Part shown: positions 24,463 to 35,257 of the stretch, one piece after another | How the letters are laid out: every line of letters starts with the position of its first letter | Position numbering within the stretch: the first letter of the stretch is position 1 | From: Eubacterium sp. 14-2 | GTDB lineage: Bacteria > Bacillota > Clostridia > Lachnospirales > Lachnospiraceae | Assembly: GCF_000403845.2 (NCBI RefSeq) | Contig: NZ_KE159568.1 | Location: forward strand, 497,725 to 561,724 | DNA length: 64,000 bases | Reading direction: 5' to 3' | Notes under the pieces: generated by a model | Database searches by the model: none | The model's input: the letters and a program-made list of their open reading frames with translations, nothing else | Told to the model about the DNA's origin: nothing | Made by a program: the position numbers and the translations under genes

Positions 24463-27400
24463 TTAAAGCGTATCTGAAGATTCATCCTCAAAAAAGTTCA
24501 GCCCCTCCAGAGCTTTCATTGCATTCGCAAGGTATCTGTTATCCGTTATATTCCATTTGAATCCCAAACGGTAAAGCACTTCTGTTGTAAAGGCATTATC
24601 ATAATCAATCGTGTAAAGTTCCTCATCATCATGAGAAGTATAAGCTATAAGCCCCGATACCGCATCACTTGTTTCATGTTCTGCCGCATACGCATTGACC
24701 GTCTCAATGAACTGATCTCCAGGCATGATTTTAATGTCAAATCCCCTCTCACGCATTTCATATATCACATCACTCATAAAAATCCTGTGGTTGTTGCAGG
24801 CATGGAATACCGTAAACCTGCTGTCTGTTCCCGCAAGACAGAGCACTGCCGCCGCTGTTTCATCAATTGGGGAAAATTCAGCGCTTTCATTCATGCTGTC
24901 CATTGGAAATGCGCCAACTGCAGCGTACCCACGCAAACTCCTTAGAAAACCGTTCGTGATAAAGTTAATCTGGAACTCCCCATCTCTGTGGCGGCTCATA
25001 AGATTGCCGACACGGATTACTTTCGCATCAAGACCTTTTGCAGCCGCTTCGAGCACGGCACGTTCTGCAAGGAACTTCGTGCGTATATACTCATTGGCAA
25101 TCCTCTGGCCAAAATACAGATCATTTTCAGCAAATATTCGCTCCATCGGCGGCGTGCCGTCCATACCCTCGCCGCCTACTGATATGGTTGAAATCTGTAT
25201 AAGCCTTCTATTTGCTGATGAACAGAGATCTATCAGATATCTGACGCCTGTTACATTGATTTTTTCTAACATCTCACCCGCTGCAAAATGTTTGACGCAG
25301 GCAGCGCAGTTGATCAATGTGGTAAAAGGTACATCTTTTAACCTGTCTACCTCTTTCCTGTCCGTTATGTCGCTGTCAATGCAGATAATCCTGCCGCCAA
25401 ACAATTCGGTATATGGCAAGTCAAAATAATACATCAGCATATTCATCAGACGCCGCTCACCTGACTCATATCTGCCTTTGCGCACCATACAATATGCCTT
25501 GCCATCGTAATTGTCAAGAAATTCTTTTAACACATGAATCCCCAAAAAGCCTGTTGCACCCGTAATCAGGATATCGCCTAATTCCTTTTTCTCCGCACAG
25601 TCAGCGTTCTGCCTGTTATTTGCAGCAATCAGCGTATCAATTGCATTGTAGGAATAATTTGCAAATTCATCTGTATTTTCCTTCTGCACCTCATCTCCAT
25701 ATAATGCCCTGGCAAGCGCGCGCACCGTAGGATATTTGAATATATCTGCATATACCAGAGGAATCTTCTCATTCAGGCACATGACTGCAACCTTGGAAGC
25801 GGCAAGGGAAGTACCGCCAATCGCAAAGAAATCATCATCAATTCCTACTTTTTCCCGCCCTAATGCCTTTTCAAACAGCTTACACAGTTTTATCTGCGCT
25901 CCCGTCTGAGGCGCGGCATAATTGGTGCGCTCTTCCATAATGGCTGGCTTTGGCAAAGCATGCTTATCAATCTTTCCTCCAAGCGTAACAGGCATTTTGT
26001 CCAGATGCGTATAGAACGCAGGCACCATGTATTCCGGAAGCAATGGACTTAAAAATGCTTTCCAGTCCTCCTCTTTATACTCTGCCCCGGTATAATAAAC
26101 CGCAATATATGTTACGCCGCTCTGATCCACAGGAATTGCCGCCGCCTCACAAACGCCGTCACGTTTCAGGAGTGCCCCCTCGATTTCGCCAGGTTCCACG
26201 CGGAATCCATTAATCTTAATCTGTGAGTCAATCCGCCCGATATATTCAATATTCCCGTCACCTTTCATACGCACCATATCGCCTGTATGATACAGCCTTT
26301 CCTCATCCTTGCATGTGGCAAAAGGATTTGGCACAAATACGGACGCTGTTTTTTCCGGCAGATTATGGTAGCCTCTTGCCACCTGCCGCCCTGCCACGCA
26401 AAGCTCCCCTGGCGCCCCCACAGGTACGCGCTTTAAGTTTTCATCTACGATGTAACTCCTTACATTGAGCTGTGATTTGCCAATGGGAATCGTTTTATAT
26501 TCCTTGTCAACCACAAACTCTGTGGAGGAAACGGTATTTTCCGTAGGCCCATAGCCATTTACCATCATGTACTTCCTGTCATAATAGCGCTTAAACTTTT
26601 CGCCTCCCAGGGTGAGAATCCTTAAAGCGCAATCCCCTGTCAGAGTTTCCGCCACAAGCTCACCCATCTGCGTCGGCATGGTCGCTACCGTAATCGGCTC
26701 GTTTTCAAAGATACGGCAGACAGCGACAGCATCCTTCCTGACACTTTCCGGGAAAATATAAAGGGAGGCTCCCACCGCCAAAGGCATAAACAGGTCATGT
26801 ACCGAAGCGTCAAAGCAGAAAGAAGAAAATTCACCGTACATATCCTCCGGAACCGTCTTATGGAAAGTGACTGTATGCTCAATTAATGTCATAAGGTTGC
26901 GGTGTTCCAGCATAACGCCCTTTGGTTTTCCTGTGGAACCGGAAGTGTAAATCATATATGCCAGATTCTCCGGAAGCGGCGGCGTCAAATCCGTCTTTTC
27001 TGTAAAGCCAAGTCCGTCTTTTTCTATCTCGTCAAGGTAAATTACATTTTTGTCATACCCCTCTGTCAGCGGTTGATATTTCCTCATAAGAAGAAGATTT
27101 TCACTGCCGCTGTCAGAGAGCATATATTCAATTCTCTCCTGCGGATATTCCGGATCAAGGGGAACATATGCGCCTCCCGCTTTCATAATTCCTACAAACG
27201 CCTCCACAAATTCCCTTGTCCTGCCGCACAAAATTCCGGCAACATTTTCCCGTCCAAAACCATTATTCTTCAGTTTATCAGCTATATACTCCGAGACTGC
27301 GTCAAGCTCTGCATATGTGATTGTACCGTTCTCATCTTTTACGGCAGTATTGTCCGGATATTTTGACACAGCTTCCCGGAACAGGTCGATAAAAGTCTTC

Positions 27401-30400
27401 CCCGTATACTGCGGCGTATTTACCATCTTATCCTGTTCATCGAACAGAAGGCGTATCTCTGACGGTTCCTTTCCATCAAGGAAAGCCCTTGTGGTGATTT
27501 CAAGGTTTTCTATCAGATACTCTGCCGTCTCCTTTTCAAACAAATCACTTCTGTATTCCAGTTCATAGATGTATGCGCCGTTTTCAATGCTCATCATAAG
27601 CGAGATCGGCTCCTTTGCCGCATTTAAGCCAAGAGGGATTTCTTCTGCATCCTCTCCGCAGATTTTCGTAAATGCAAAATTCCCGCCCTGATACACAAAC
27701 ATCGTATCAGGCTTAATATGGAAATTGCGGCTGATTTCCTGGAATGGATAAATATCGTGATCCATCATTCCCATAAGCTGGTTTTTAATTGTCACAAAAT
27801 AATCTTCCGTATTTTTCGTTGTATCACACACCACAGGCAATGTTTTGACAAACATACCGACTGTATCAGAAAGACGTGAGTCATTTCTGCCATGATAGAT
27901 AGTTGTAAATACACTTTTGGGGGCAAAATGGTATCTTGCCAGCGCTGCTCCAAATACGCCTGTGAAAAATACATTCTCTGTTATACCATATTTCTCACAG
28001 ACCGCCTGCACAGCTTCCCTGCTGATGACATGGCTCTTTCTGCACAAATTCCCAACGCCCGGCGCCTCTCCATTTTTGTCAGGATAAAGACTGGTATCCG
28101 AGCTGCAGTCTTTCAATACAGCGGCGTAAAATTCTTCCGCTTTTTTATACTTTTCTCCCTGGACTGCCCTTTCGTTGTCAAGGGCCGCATCATAGGCAGT
28201 ATATACCTCTGTCGTAAGCTCTTCGCCCTGATACGCCCTGTCGATATCCGACAAAATAACAGAAAGAGAGGTACCGTCTGCAATCAGATGATGCACGTCA
28301 AGGAACAGATAACTTCCCTCATGTGTCCTGTGTATCTCAAAACGGAACAGCGGCTCGTGAAACAGCGGAAATGGCCTTACCAGTTTTTCCCTGTCCATGC
28401 CGTCAATAATTTCAGCGGCGTATTCCAAATGATCATTCCTGCGCTGGCGTATTTCACCGTCCTCATCCATAAAAATCTGTACTTTCAGATATGGATGCGC
28501 TTCCACTGTCTGCTCTACTGCTTCTTTTAGCCGGATTAAATCTATCCTGTGACTTAACCGGAACAAATATGGAATATTATAAACCGTTGTTCCCATATTC
28601 GCCGTACAGTCTACAAAGATGCCTGCCTGCGTGTTGGTAAGCGGATACACCTCCCGCACTTCATGTATTTCGAATTTTTCCGCTCCCAGAAGAAATCTTT
28701 CTAACTGGACGACCGTTGGATTTTCTCTGATATCATTTGTCCTGATCGCCACGTCAAATTTCTTTGCCAGAAGTACATTCAGTTTTATCGCGCTGATAGA
28801 AGTCAGTCCCGCAAGCTGAATATCCGTAGTGATACCAAACTCCCTGTGTCCGATTGCTTCAGCAATACAGTCACAAATGCGCTGCTGCATTTCATTTTTC
28901 GGCGGAATCATCTCCTCCACTGCCTTTTGCGGCTTTGGCAGAGCGCGCCTGTTGACCTTCTGATTCTGATTTAATGGAATCCGGTCAATCTGCATCGTTA
29001 CAGCCGGTACCATATACGGCGGCTTTGTTTCCATAATAAAAGCATTCAGCTTCCCTGTATCAATCTGTTCATCTGACACAACATACGCTGCGATGTATTT
29101 ACCGCCGCCCTCCTCATCAAATGCAGCAACTGTGGCATCCTTTATCCCTGGAAAACGCCGGATCACTTCCTCCACTTCCGTAAGCTCAATCCGGAATCCT
29201 CTTATTTTTACCTGAGCGTCCCGTCTGCCCACAAAGGAAATATTTCCATCGTTTAAGTAGCGCACCACATCGCCTGTGCGGTACATCCGCCCGTATCCCT
29301 CCTGGTCAGTATAAGGATTTTCAGCATACACCTCTTTTGTTTTCTCCGGACGGTTCAGGTACCCCCGCGATACCTGCCTTCCCGAGACGAGCAGCTCACC
29401 GGACGCCCCTGCTGGCAGGCGGTGTCCCTTATCATCAACAATATAGAGTTTCAGATTATCCAGCGGCTTCCCGATTGGAATATCATCATAATACCGATCC
29501 ATCTCAAAGATCGTTGTATAAACCGTGCATTCCGTGGGTCCATAAACATTGTAAAACCTGATACCCTCCGGCGGATTTAAAGGAACCAGCTTTTCTCCGC
29601 CCGTACTGAGATGTCTTAATGTTTTACTCTTTATTTCCATTGCGAACTGGCGTCCCACCTGCGTCGTCATAAAGGAATGGGTAAGCTGGTTCTCTTCAAA
29701 ATAATCACAGAGTGCCAAAAGGTCAAGGCGTATTTCCTCGGCAATGATATTTAACTGCGCGCCTGCCGTGAGAGACGTAAAAATATCCATCATGGATGCG
29801 TCAAAACCATAGGAGGCATAGGCGGCCAGGCGGGCAGAACTGTCAAACTGATATTGTCTGTGATACCATGTGCAGAATGCAGTGATATTTCCATACTCAA
29901 GCATACAGCCCTTGGGCACCCCTGTCGAACCTGATGTGTAAAGCAGCGTAAACAAATCCTCCGGCTTTGGAGACGGCAGCTTTTCCACATATTCCGGCAG
30001 GTCTGGTATCTCATCAAGATACAATATCTGTCCTGTATAGCCAGACACCAGTTCACGCATCTTCTGTGTCGTAATCAACAGTTTCGCACCACTGTCTTCC
30101 AGCATGAAAAGCAGTCTGTCCTGCGGATATGTATGGTCAAGGGGCTGGCAGGCACAGCCGCTGCGGGCAACACCCATCGAACAGATTGCCATATATTCAC
30201 AGCGCGGAATCAGCACAGCAGCTACGTCGCCTGCTGTTAATCCCCTCCGGATAAGATCGCCCGCAAGATTACGCGTTATTTTTTCAACCTCGCTGTATGT
30301 ATATCTGACATCTTCGTATACAACGGCTGTGTTGGCGGGATATTTAACAGCAGCAGCCTCAAACATATCCACAACTGTTTTGCTGTCATCATAGGACACT

Positions 30401-33400
30401 TCTGTCTCATTAAAACTGTCAAGGATTTTTTCCTGCTGCTCTGAAAGGATTGTCACATCGGATACATTGCGGCAGCCGAATATGGATTTGAAAGCGGCAT
30501 TGTAAGAATCCATAATATTCTGAACCGTTTCCTCCTGATACAAATCACTGCGGTACTCAGCTGTCAGATAATACTCCCCGTCATAGAGACGAACCTGGAG
30601 CAACAGCGGCTCTTTGGGCAGGTCAAGGGACAAATCCTCACCAACAGCAACGGTATTTCCCATCGGATAATCGTCTGTAAGTTCTGCCTGATATGCAAAA
30701 ATCAGATCAGAAGTAATCCCATATTTTGCAGCAATATCGGAAAACGGGAAAATATCATTTGCCATGGAATTCATTAACTGTTCCTGTAAGGAAACCATAT
30801 AGGATACCACCGTTGTCTTATCATCAAATTTACAATATACAGGAAGCGTTTTTACAAGCATGCATACCGTATTTTCAAGCCTCGAATCATTCCTGCCATT
30901 ATAGATGGTCGCAAATAACGATTCCTTTGCATTTGACCAGCGGGACATCAGGATTCCAAAAACTCCGGTAAAGAGTGTATTCGGCGTAATTCCCAGTCTT
31001 TCACAGAGCTTAAAGGCCTCTTCTTCTGAAACTGACATTTTATATTCTGCCAGCCCTTTCCTGGGCGTATCTTCTTTTTTGTCAAAAATCGGAAGCGACT
31101 CGACTTCAAGCCCCTGAAAAATATTGTCATAATAAAGAGCTGCCTTTTTATAACCGCCTCTCTCCACTGCGTATTCCTCTGAAACAGCCGCATCAAAACC
31201 TGTATAGTCTTCCTCTGCCAGTTCTTCACCCATATAGGCGCGGTTCAAGTCCCTGAAAAAAATATCATAGGAATTTCCATCCGCCATGATGTGGTGAAAA
31301 TCTACAAACAGATATTTCTTCGTCTCAGTCAGGTAGATTGTAATCCGAAACAGCCTGCCCCCTTCTAATTGAAATGGCTTCACAAGACTGTTCTTCTGAA
31401 ACTCACTGTCTGTTGTTCTTATAATCTCAGGCACAAAATCTTCTGAAAAGGGTTTTTGAACCATTTCTCCCTCTTCACTGATCCCAAAACGCGCCGTCAT
31501 ATAGGAATGTGCCCGAATGGTTCTGGCAACTGCACTGGCAAGTTTCTCTTCCTCAATACTGTTGTCAAGGGTAAATAAAAACGGTATATTATAAATCGTT
31601 GTTTCCGGATTCTTCGCACACTCCGCAAAAATCCCTTTCTGGGAACCCGTTAAAGGATAAACGCCGCGGATTTCCCTTTCATCAGGTGCTTCTGCATTCC
31701 TGATAAATTCCTCCATAAGCGCCACCGTATTATACTGGATGATATCGCTGGTCTTTATCGCTATGCCGAATCCCTCTGCCAGCAGGACATTTAATTTCAT
31801 TGCCCCCAGAGAAGTAAGCCCTGCACGGTAAAATGACGTGTTTATGCCAAAGTTGCTGTTATTGGTAACGGATGCTGCGATATCAAAAATCTTTTGTTGC
31901 ATCTTATTTTTAGGCACCTCATGATCGCCCTGCTTCAACACCGGTTTCGGCAGGGATTTTTTGTCTATTTTCTGATTTGCCGTCAGCGGCATTTCCTCAA
32001 GCTGAATCAGGATATCTGGCACCATATAGTAAGCAAGGCTCTCTGCGGCAAAATCAGAAAGTTCCTGCGGCCCGATTTCTTTTGCGGCGGTATAGTATAC
32101 ACAAAGCTGCTCATCAATAACTACCGCTGCTGCATTCAACACATCTGCATGGCTTAGAATCACTTCCTCAACCTCACCCAGCTCAATCCGAAGGCCTCTG
32201 AGTTTTACCTGATTATCCTTTCTTCCATGAAATTCAATCTCCCCCTCAGAGTTAATCAGGGCAAGGTCTCCTGACTTGTAACCACGCATACCATGATACT
32301 CAATAAATACCTCTGCCGTCTTTTCAGGAAGGTTCCGATATCCACGTCCCACACCCTTTCCGCAGATGAGAAGCTCGCCAACCTGCCCATCCGGCACTTC
32401 TTTATTATTCTCATCAATAATATATACCAGCACATTGGCATTCGGTATGCCAATGGTGATATTCTCACTATTCGTAATCACCTTCATAGTACAGCTGATC
32501 GTTGTCTCTGTAGGCCCATATCCGTTCATGATATATGCTTCCGGATTGATTTCACATATTTTGTCATACAATCCTCCCTGAAATGCTTCAGCGCCTAAAT
32601 CGTAGGAGCGAACCTGCTTTAATGCCTCCCGCATTTTCGGAATTTCCAGCATAACAGAAAGAAAAGATGGCGTTGTCGTTATATTATCAACGCCATGCTG
32701 CAGAATGGTGTCCGCAAGCAAATCCAGATTATGTATTTCCTCCTCTGTTGCAATAACAACTGTCATGCCATTTGTGAGAGGAATAAACTCTTCCATAATT
32801 GAAACGTCAAATGTCATTGCCGCAAGCGCAAGAACAACCGATGATTTTTCTGTAAATCCAAGGGTTTCATGGTTCTTTGGGTTTGCATTTACGAAATTTG
32901 ACAGATTCCCCTGTTCAATCATAACGCCCTTAGGCTTTCCTGTAGAACCTGACGTATAAATAACATAGCATAAGTCTTTTTCATGAATTTCCCGATTGGG
33001 ATTTTGCGTATTTTCACCTTTCAAAATCTCGTCGATGATAAGAGGCGTACACTCTGATGTCTCCCACAAATCCCTGAACTGATTCCTGGTCTTTTCATCT
33101 GTAATAATCCACTTTGCGCCACTATCCTCTAATATATAACGCACACGCTCCCTGGGATATTCGGCAGAAATACAGGTAAATGCCCCGCCTGCCTTTAATA
33201 TTCCCTGTGTCGCAGTATAAACTTTTACGCCGCGTTCCAAAAGGACAGCTACCATCGTTTCTGCCTCTGCCCCATTTTTAATCAGAACATCTGCCACCCT
33301 GTTTGCATCAGCATTCAGCTCACCATACGTTTTCTTCTCGCTGCCTGAAATGACTGCCGTTTTGTCCGGATGCATTTCTACCTGTTTCTCAAACATACTT

Positions 33401-33450
33401 ACTACCGATACAAAATCAGTTTCATAAATCGTGTCGTTAATTTTTTTCAC
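24463..33450 (-). CDS. Three-module NRPS with C-terminal thioester reductase
   Basis: 2,995 residues, order A-T-C-A-T-C-A-T-R. A1 about 15-500 (YTSGSTGKPKG at 165, NGYGPTETT); T1 Ser about 544 (AGLTSLGAMK); C1 HHIMADG about 717; A2 about 1030-1500 (YTSGSTGVPKG, YNVYGPTEC); T2 Ser about 1551 (AGLTSISAIK); C2 HHLIADG about 1718; A3 about 2035-2500 (NGYGPTENT); T3 Ser about 2547 (GGTSLAASK); reductase from about 2625 with TGATGFLG and the Tyr-x3-Lys pair in NEYIRTKFLAE. All catalytic motifs are intact. There is no starter C domain, so the first residue keeps a free amine. Reductive release predicts a tripeptide aldehyde, or an alcohol or cyclic imine derived from it. By-eye pocket readings begin DVM, DAM and DAH; I could not assign substrates. 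GTG start overlaps the MATE stop. A phosphopantetheinyl transferase must come from elsewhere. Confidence 0.95.
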   Translation of the reverse strand: MKKINDTIYETDFVSVVSMFEKQVEMHPDKTAVISGSEKKTYGELNADANRVADVLIKNGAEAETMVAVLLERGVKVYTATQGILKAGGAFTCISAEYPRERVRYILEDSGAKWIITDEKTRNQFRDLWETSECTPLIIDEILKGENTQNPNREIHEKDLCYVIYTSGSTGKPKGVMIEQGNLSNFVNANPKNHETLGFTEKSSVVLALAAMTFDVSIMEEFIPLTNGMTVVIATEEEIHNLDLLADTILQHGVDNITTTPSFLSVMLEIPKMREALKQVRSYDLGAEAFQGGLYDKICEINPEAYIMNGYGPTETTISCTMKVITNSENITIGIPNANVLVYIIDENNKEVPDGQVGELLICGKGVGRGYRNLPEKTAEVFIEYHGMRGYKSGDLALINSEGEIEFHGRKDNQVKLRGLRIELGEVEEVILSHADVLNAAAVVIDEQLCVYYTAAKEIGPQELSDFAAESLAYYMVPDILIQLEEMPLTANQKIDKKSLPKPVLKQGDHEVPKNKMQQKIFDIAASVTNNSNFGINTSFYRAGLTSLGAMKLNVLLAEGFGIAIKTSDIIQYNTVALMEEFIRNAEAPDEREIRGVYPLTGSQKGIFAECAKNPETTIYNIPFLFTLDNSIEEEKLASAVARTIRAHSYMTARFGISEEGEMVQKPFSEDFVPEIIRTTDSEFQKNSLVKPFQLEGGRLFRITIYLTETKKYLFVDFHHIMADGNSYDIFFRDLNRAYMGEELAEEDYTGFDAAVSEEYAVERGGYKKAALYYDNIFQGLEVESLPIFDKKEDTPRKGLAEYKMSVSEEEAFKLCERLGITPNTLFTGVFGILMSRWSNAKESLFATIYNGRNDSRLENTVCMLVKTLPVYCKFDDKTTVVSYMVSLQEQLMNSMANDIFPFSDIAAKYGITSDLIFAYQAELTDDYPMGNTVAVGEDLSLDLPKEPLLLQVRLYDGEYYLTAEYRSDLYQEETVQNIMDSYNAAFKSIFGCRNVSDVTILSEQQEKILDSFNETEVSYDDSKTVVDMFEAAAVKYPANTAVVYEDVRYTYSEVEKITRNLAGDLIRRGLTAGDVAAVLIPRCEYMAICSMGVARSGCACQPLDHTYPQDRLLFMLEDSGAKLLITTQKMRELVSGYTGQILYLDEIPDLPEYVEKLPSPKPEDLFTLLYTSGSTGVPKGCMLEYGNITAFCTWYHRQYQFDSSARLAAYASYGFDASMMDIFTSLTAGAQLNIIAEEIRLDLLALCDYFEENQLTHSFMTTQVGRQFAMEIKSKTLRHLSTGGEKLVPLNPPEGIRFYNVYGPTECTVYTTIFEMDRYYDDIPIGKPLDNLKLYIVDDKGHRLPAGASGELLVSGRQVSRGYLNRPEKTKEVYAENPYTDQEGYGRMYRTGDVVRYLNDGNISFVGRRDAQVKIRGFRIELTEVEEVIRRFPGIKDATVAAFDEEGGGKYIAAYVVSDEQIDTGKLNAFIMETKPPYMVPAVTMQIDRIPLNQNQKVNRRALPKPQKAVEEMIPPKNEMQQRICDCIAEAIGHREFGITTDIQLAGLTSISAIKLNVLLAKKFDVAIRTNDIRENPTVVQLERFLLGAEKFEIHEVREVYPLTNTQAGIFVDCTANMGTTVYNIPYLFRLSHRIDLIRLKEAVEQTVEAHPYLKVQIFMDEDGEIRQRRNDHLEYAAEIIDGMDREKLVRPFPLFHEPLFRFEIHRTHEGSYLFLDVHHLIADGTSLSVILSDIDRAYQGEELTTEVYTAYDAALDNERAVQGEKYKKAEEFYAAVLKDCSSDTSLYPDKNGEAPGVGNLCRKSHVISREAVQAVCEKYGITENVFFTGVFGAALARYHFAPKSVFTTIYHGRNDSRLSDTVGMFVKTLPVVCDTTKNTEDYFVTIKNQLMGMMDHDIYPFQEISRNFHIKPDTMFVYQGGNFAFTKICGEDAEEIPLGLNAAKEPISLMMSIENGAYIYELEYRSDLFEKETAEYLIENLEITTRAFLDGKEPSEIRLLFDEQDKMVNTPQYTGKTFIDLFREAVSKYPDNTAVKDENGTITYAELDAVSEYIADKLKNNGFGRENVAGILCGRTREFVEAFVGIMKAGGAYVPLDPEYPQERIEYMLSDSGSENLLLMRKYQPLTEGYDKNVIYLDEIEKDGLGFTEKTDLTPPLPENLAYMIYTSGSTGKPKGVMLEHRNLMTLIEHTVTFHKTVPEDMYGEFSSFCFDASVHDLFMPLAVGASLYIFPESVRKDAVAVCRIFENEPITVATMPTQMGELVAETLTGDCALRILTLGGEKFKRYYDRKYMMVNGYGPTENTVSSTEFVVDKEYKTIPIGKSQLNVRSYIVDENLKRVPVGAPGELCVAGRQVARGYHNLPEKTASVFVPNPFATCKDEERLYHTGDMVRMKGDGNIEYIGRIDSQIKINGFRVEPGEIEGALLKRDGVCEAAAIPVDQSGVTYIAVYYTGAEYKEEDWKAFLSPLLPEYMVPAFYTHLDKMPVTLGGKIDKHALPKPAIMEERTNYAAPQTGAQIKLCKLFEKALGREKVGIDDDFFAIGGTSLAASKVAVMCLNEKIPLVYADIFKYPTVRALARALYGDEVQKENTDEFANYSYNAIDTLIAANNRQNADCAEKKELGDILITGATGFLGIHVLKEFLDNYDGKAYCMVRKGRYESGERRLMNMLMYYFDLPYTELFGGRIICIDSDITDRKEVDRLKDVPFTTLINCAACVKHFAAGEMLEKINVTGVRYLIDLCSSANRRLIQISTISVGGEGMDGTPPMERIFAENDLYFGQRIANEYIRTKFLAERAVLEAAAKGLDAKVIRVGNLMSRHRDGEFQINFITNGFLRSLRGYAAVGAFPMDSMNESAEFSPIDETAAAVLCLAGTDSRFTVFHACNNHRIFMSDVIYEMRERGFDIKIMPGDQFIETVNAYAAEHETSDAVSGLIAYTSHDDEELYTIDYDNAFTTEVLYRLGFKWNITDNRYLANAMKALEGLNFFEDESSDTL

Positions 33451-35213
33451 CTTTCTTCCTCCTGTTCTATGTCAAATTCTAACACGGTATTATTCAAATC
33501 CATTGTACGCATATAACTGATGCCGGATGAGATTGTTTTCACAAGCTCAATCCCATGTATATCAAATTTCCTGCTGTCAAATTCATACTCAGTTGGATTA
33601 AAAGGCACTCCATTGTCCCTGATTCTAAGAAGCATCTTTTGCTTTTCTATCACCAGGCTGACGTCAATCCAATGAGACAGCCTGCCGCCATATCTGATAC
33701 AATTTACGATCATTTCCTCCGCAGCCACCGCCACGATATTGGCTTTATTAGCGCTTATGCCATGATCCAGGCAGAACTTTTTTACCTCTCTGGGTACCAG
33801 CGCAGTCTCGTCCATATCCGCCTTCACGGTAAAATCAAAACATATTCCCGTTTCCTCAGGAAGCAGATAAAAATCCGTACCTTTATACCTGATTTTGCGG
33901 TAAATATATGCCGTAAGAACTGTCAGGATTTCCGAACATACAAAACTAAACGCCAGACCATTTATACCGCTGCCGCCCATTTTTACTTCCAGAATGATCC
34001 CAAAAGCTGCAGCGGGCAGCACGTAAATGCCATTTTGAAAGAATGTAATAATACTTGCCTGTTTTGACTCTTCAATGGATTCATAATAACCCACAAGAAA
34101 TTTATTCCATACATATGCCGGCAGGCACAAAATAAAAATCCTGAGCGCTGTCCCCATCATGGAGGAAAGAGCTGAATCATCCACGCCAAACATAACGGTA
34201 ACCGGCTCTGCAAGCGCCATAACAAGCCCAAAAATAAACAGCGTTGCAACCGCGCTTAATACAAGAACCCTTTTGCACAGCGCGCGGATACCAAAGTAAT
34301 CCTTTTCCCCATAAAGAATTCCCGCTATATTTGGTATTACGCCTATGATTCCGGCCGTAATCATTTCCACAATCATAAGGACATTGTCGCATACCGTATA
34401 AACTGCCATCCCGCCTTCTCCAATAAAACGGATAATAATTTCATTCAGCCCAAAGGATTTTATTATGGTCATAATCATAAATACAAAAACCGGCGCCCCT
34501 GATATGACCGCTTCTTTCAGAGGAGCAAATGATTTGATTCTGACAAAGCCTATCATGCGCTTCGGGGAACGGATATAAAAGATAAAAACAACCATTCCAA
34601 GTAAAAACCCGGCCACCGTAGACAGGGCGGCGCCCGCAATGCCAATATGAGTGAATTTTAATAATATGTAATCAAGAATCAGATTGATAACATTAGAAAT
34701 AATCAGATAGGCAGACGCAAGCCCAGGATGGTTTTCCACACCCAAAAAACTGGACATCAGAAGCCCGACGCCAATAATCGGAGCGCCAAGCATCCCTACA
34801 AAAAGATAATGGCCTGCAGGAATACTCAGATTTCCGCCCTTTGCCAGAGCGTCTGCAATGGGCATTGCCAAAAAAGGCGCCGCTGCAGCAATGATAAGTC
34901 CCACAACAACAGTTATCAATAATGTGAGCGAAAACAGCTGTGATGCTCCCTCTTTATTTCGCCTGCCAAGCAAAATGCCTGCTGCAATCGATCCTCCCAT
35001 ACCAAGACAATAGCCTGTTACCTGTATTAAAGTTTCCATGGGAAGAACAAGAGTTATTGCCGACATTGCCTCCGTCCCCAAAAAGTTCCCCACAAATACT
35101 GTATCAACGATGTTCCCCAGCTGCAGAGCCAGCGACATCATAATTCCCGGTAAAAGATACTTCCAAATTTTATTCTCTATAAGCCTTTCATTCCTCTGGT
35201 GCATCTGCTCCAT
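33447..35213 (-). CDS. MATE-family exporter fused to an RsbW-like HATPase domain
   Basis: 588 residues. About 1-440 form a 12-helix MATE transporter (NKIWKYLLPGIMMSLALQLG, DTVFVGNFLGTEAMSA, VENHPGLASAYLI). About 460-588 form an HATPase_c_2 domain: N-box VAVAAEEMIVNCIRYGG, G1 LRIRDNGVPFNP, G2 GIELVKTISSGISY. The latter is the anti-sigma kinase fold of RsbW/SpoIIAB. ATG 35213 follows AGGAGG; frame upstream of it is open but lacks a good start. Likely exports the NRPS product, with the ATPase domain acting on the two STAS proteins. Confidence 0.92.
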   Translation of the reverse strand: MEQMHQRNERLIENKIWKYLLPGIMMSLALQLGNIVDTVFVGNFLGTEAMSAITLVLPMETLIQVTGYCLGMGGSIAAGILLGRRNKEGASQLFSLTLLITVVVGLIIAAAAPFLAMPIADALAKGGNLSIPAGHYLFVGMLGAPIIGVGLLMSSFLGVENHPGLASAYLIISNVINLILDYILLKFTHIGIAGAALSTVAGFLLGMVVFIFYIRSPKRMIGFVRIKSFAPLKEAVISGAPVFVFMIMTIIKSFGLNEIIIRFIGEGGMAVYTVCDNVLMIVEMITAGIIGVIPNIAGILYGEKDYFGIRALCKRVLVLSAVATLFIFGLVMALAEPVTVMFGVDDSALSSMMGTALRIFILCLPAYVWNKFLVGYYESIEESKQASIITFFQNGIYVLPAAAFGIILEVKMGGSGINGLAFSFVCSEILTVLTAYIYRKIRYKGTDFYLLPEETGICFDFTVKADMDETALVPREVKKFCLDHGISANKANIVAVAAEEMIVNCIRYGGRLSHWIDVSLVIEKQKMLLRIRDNGVPFNPTEYEFDSRKFDIHGIELVKTISSGISYMRTMDLNNTVLEFDIEQEEER

Positions 35214-35257
35214 CTCAATATCCTCCTGCCATACTTTTGCCTGCACAAATATATTTG

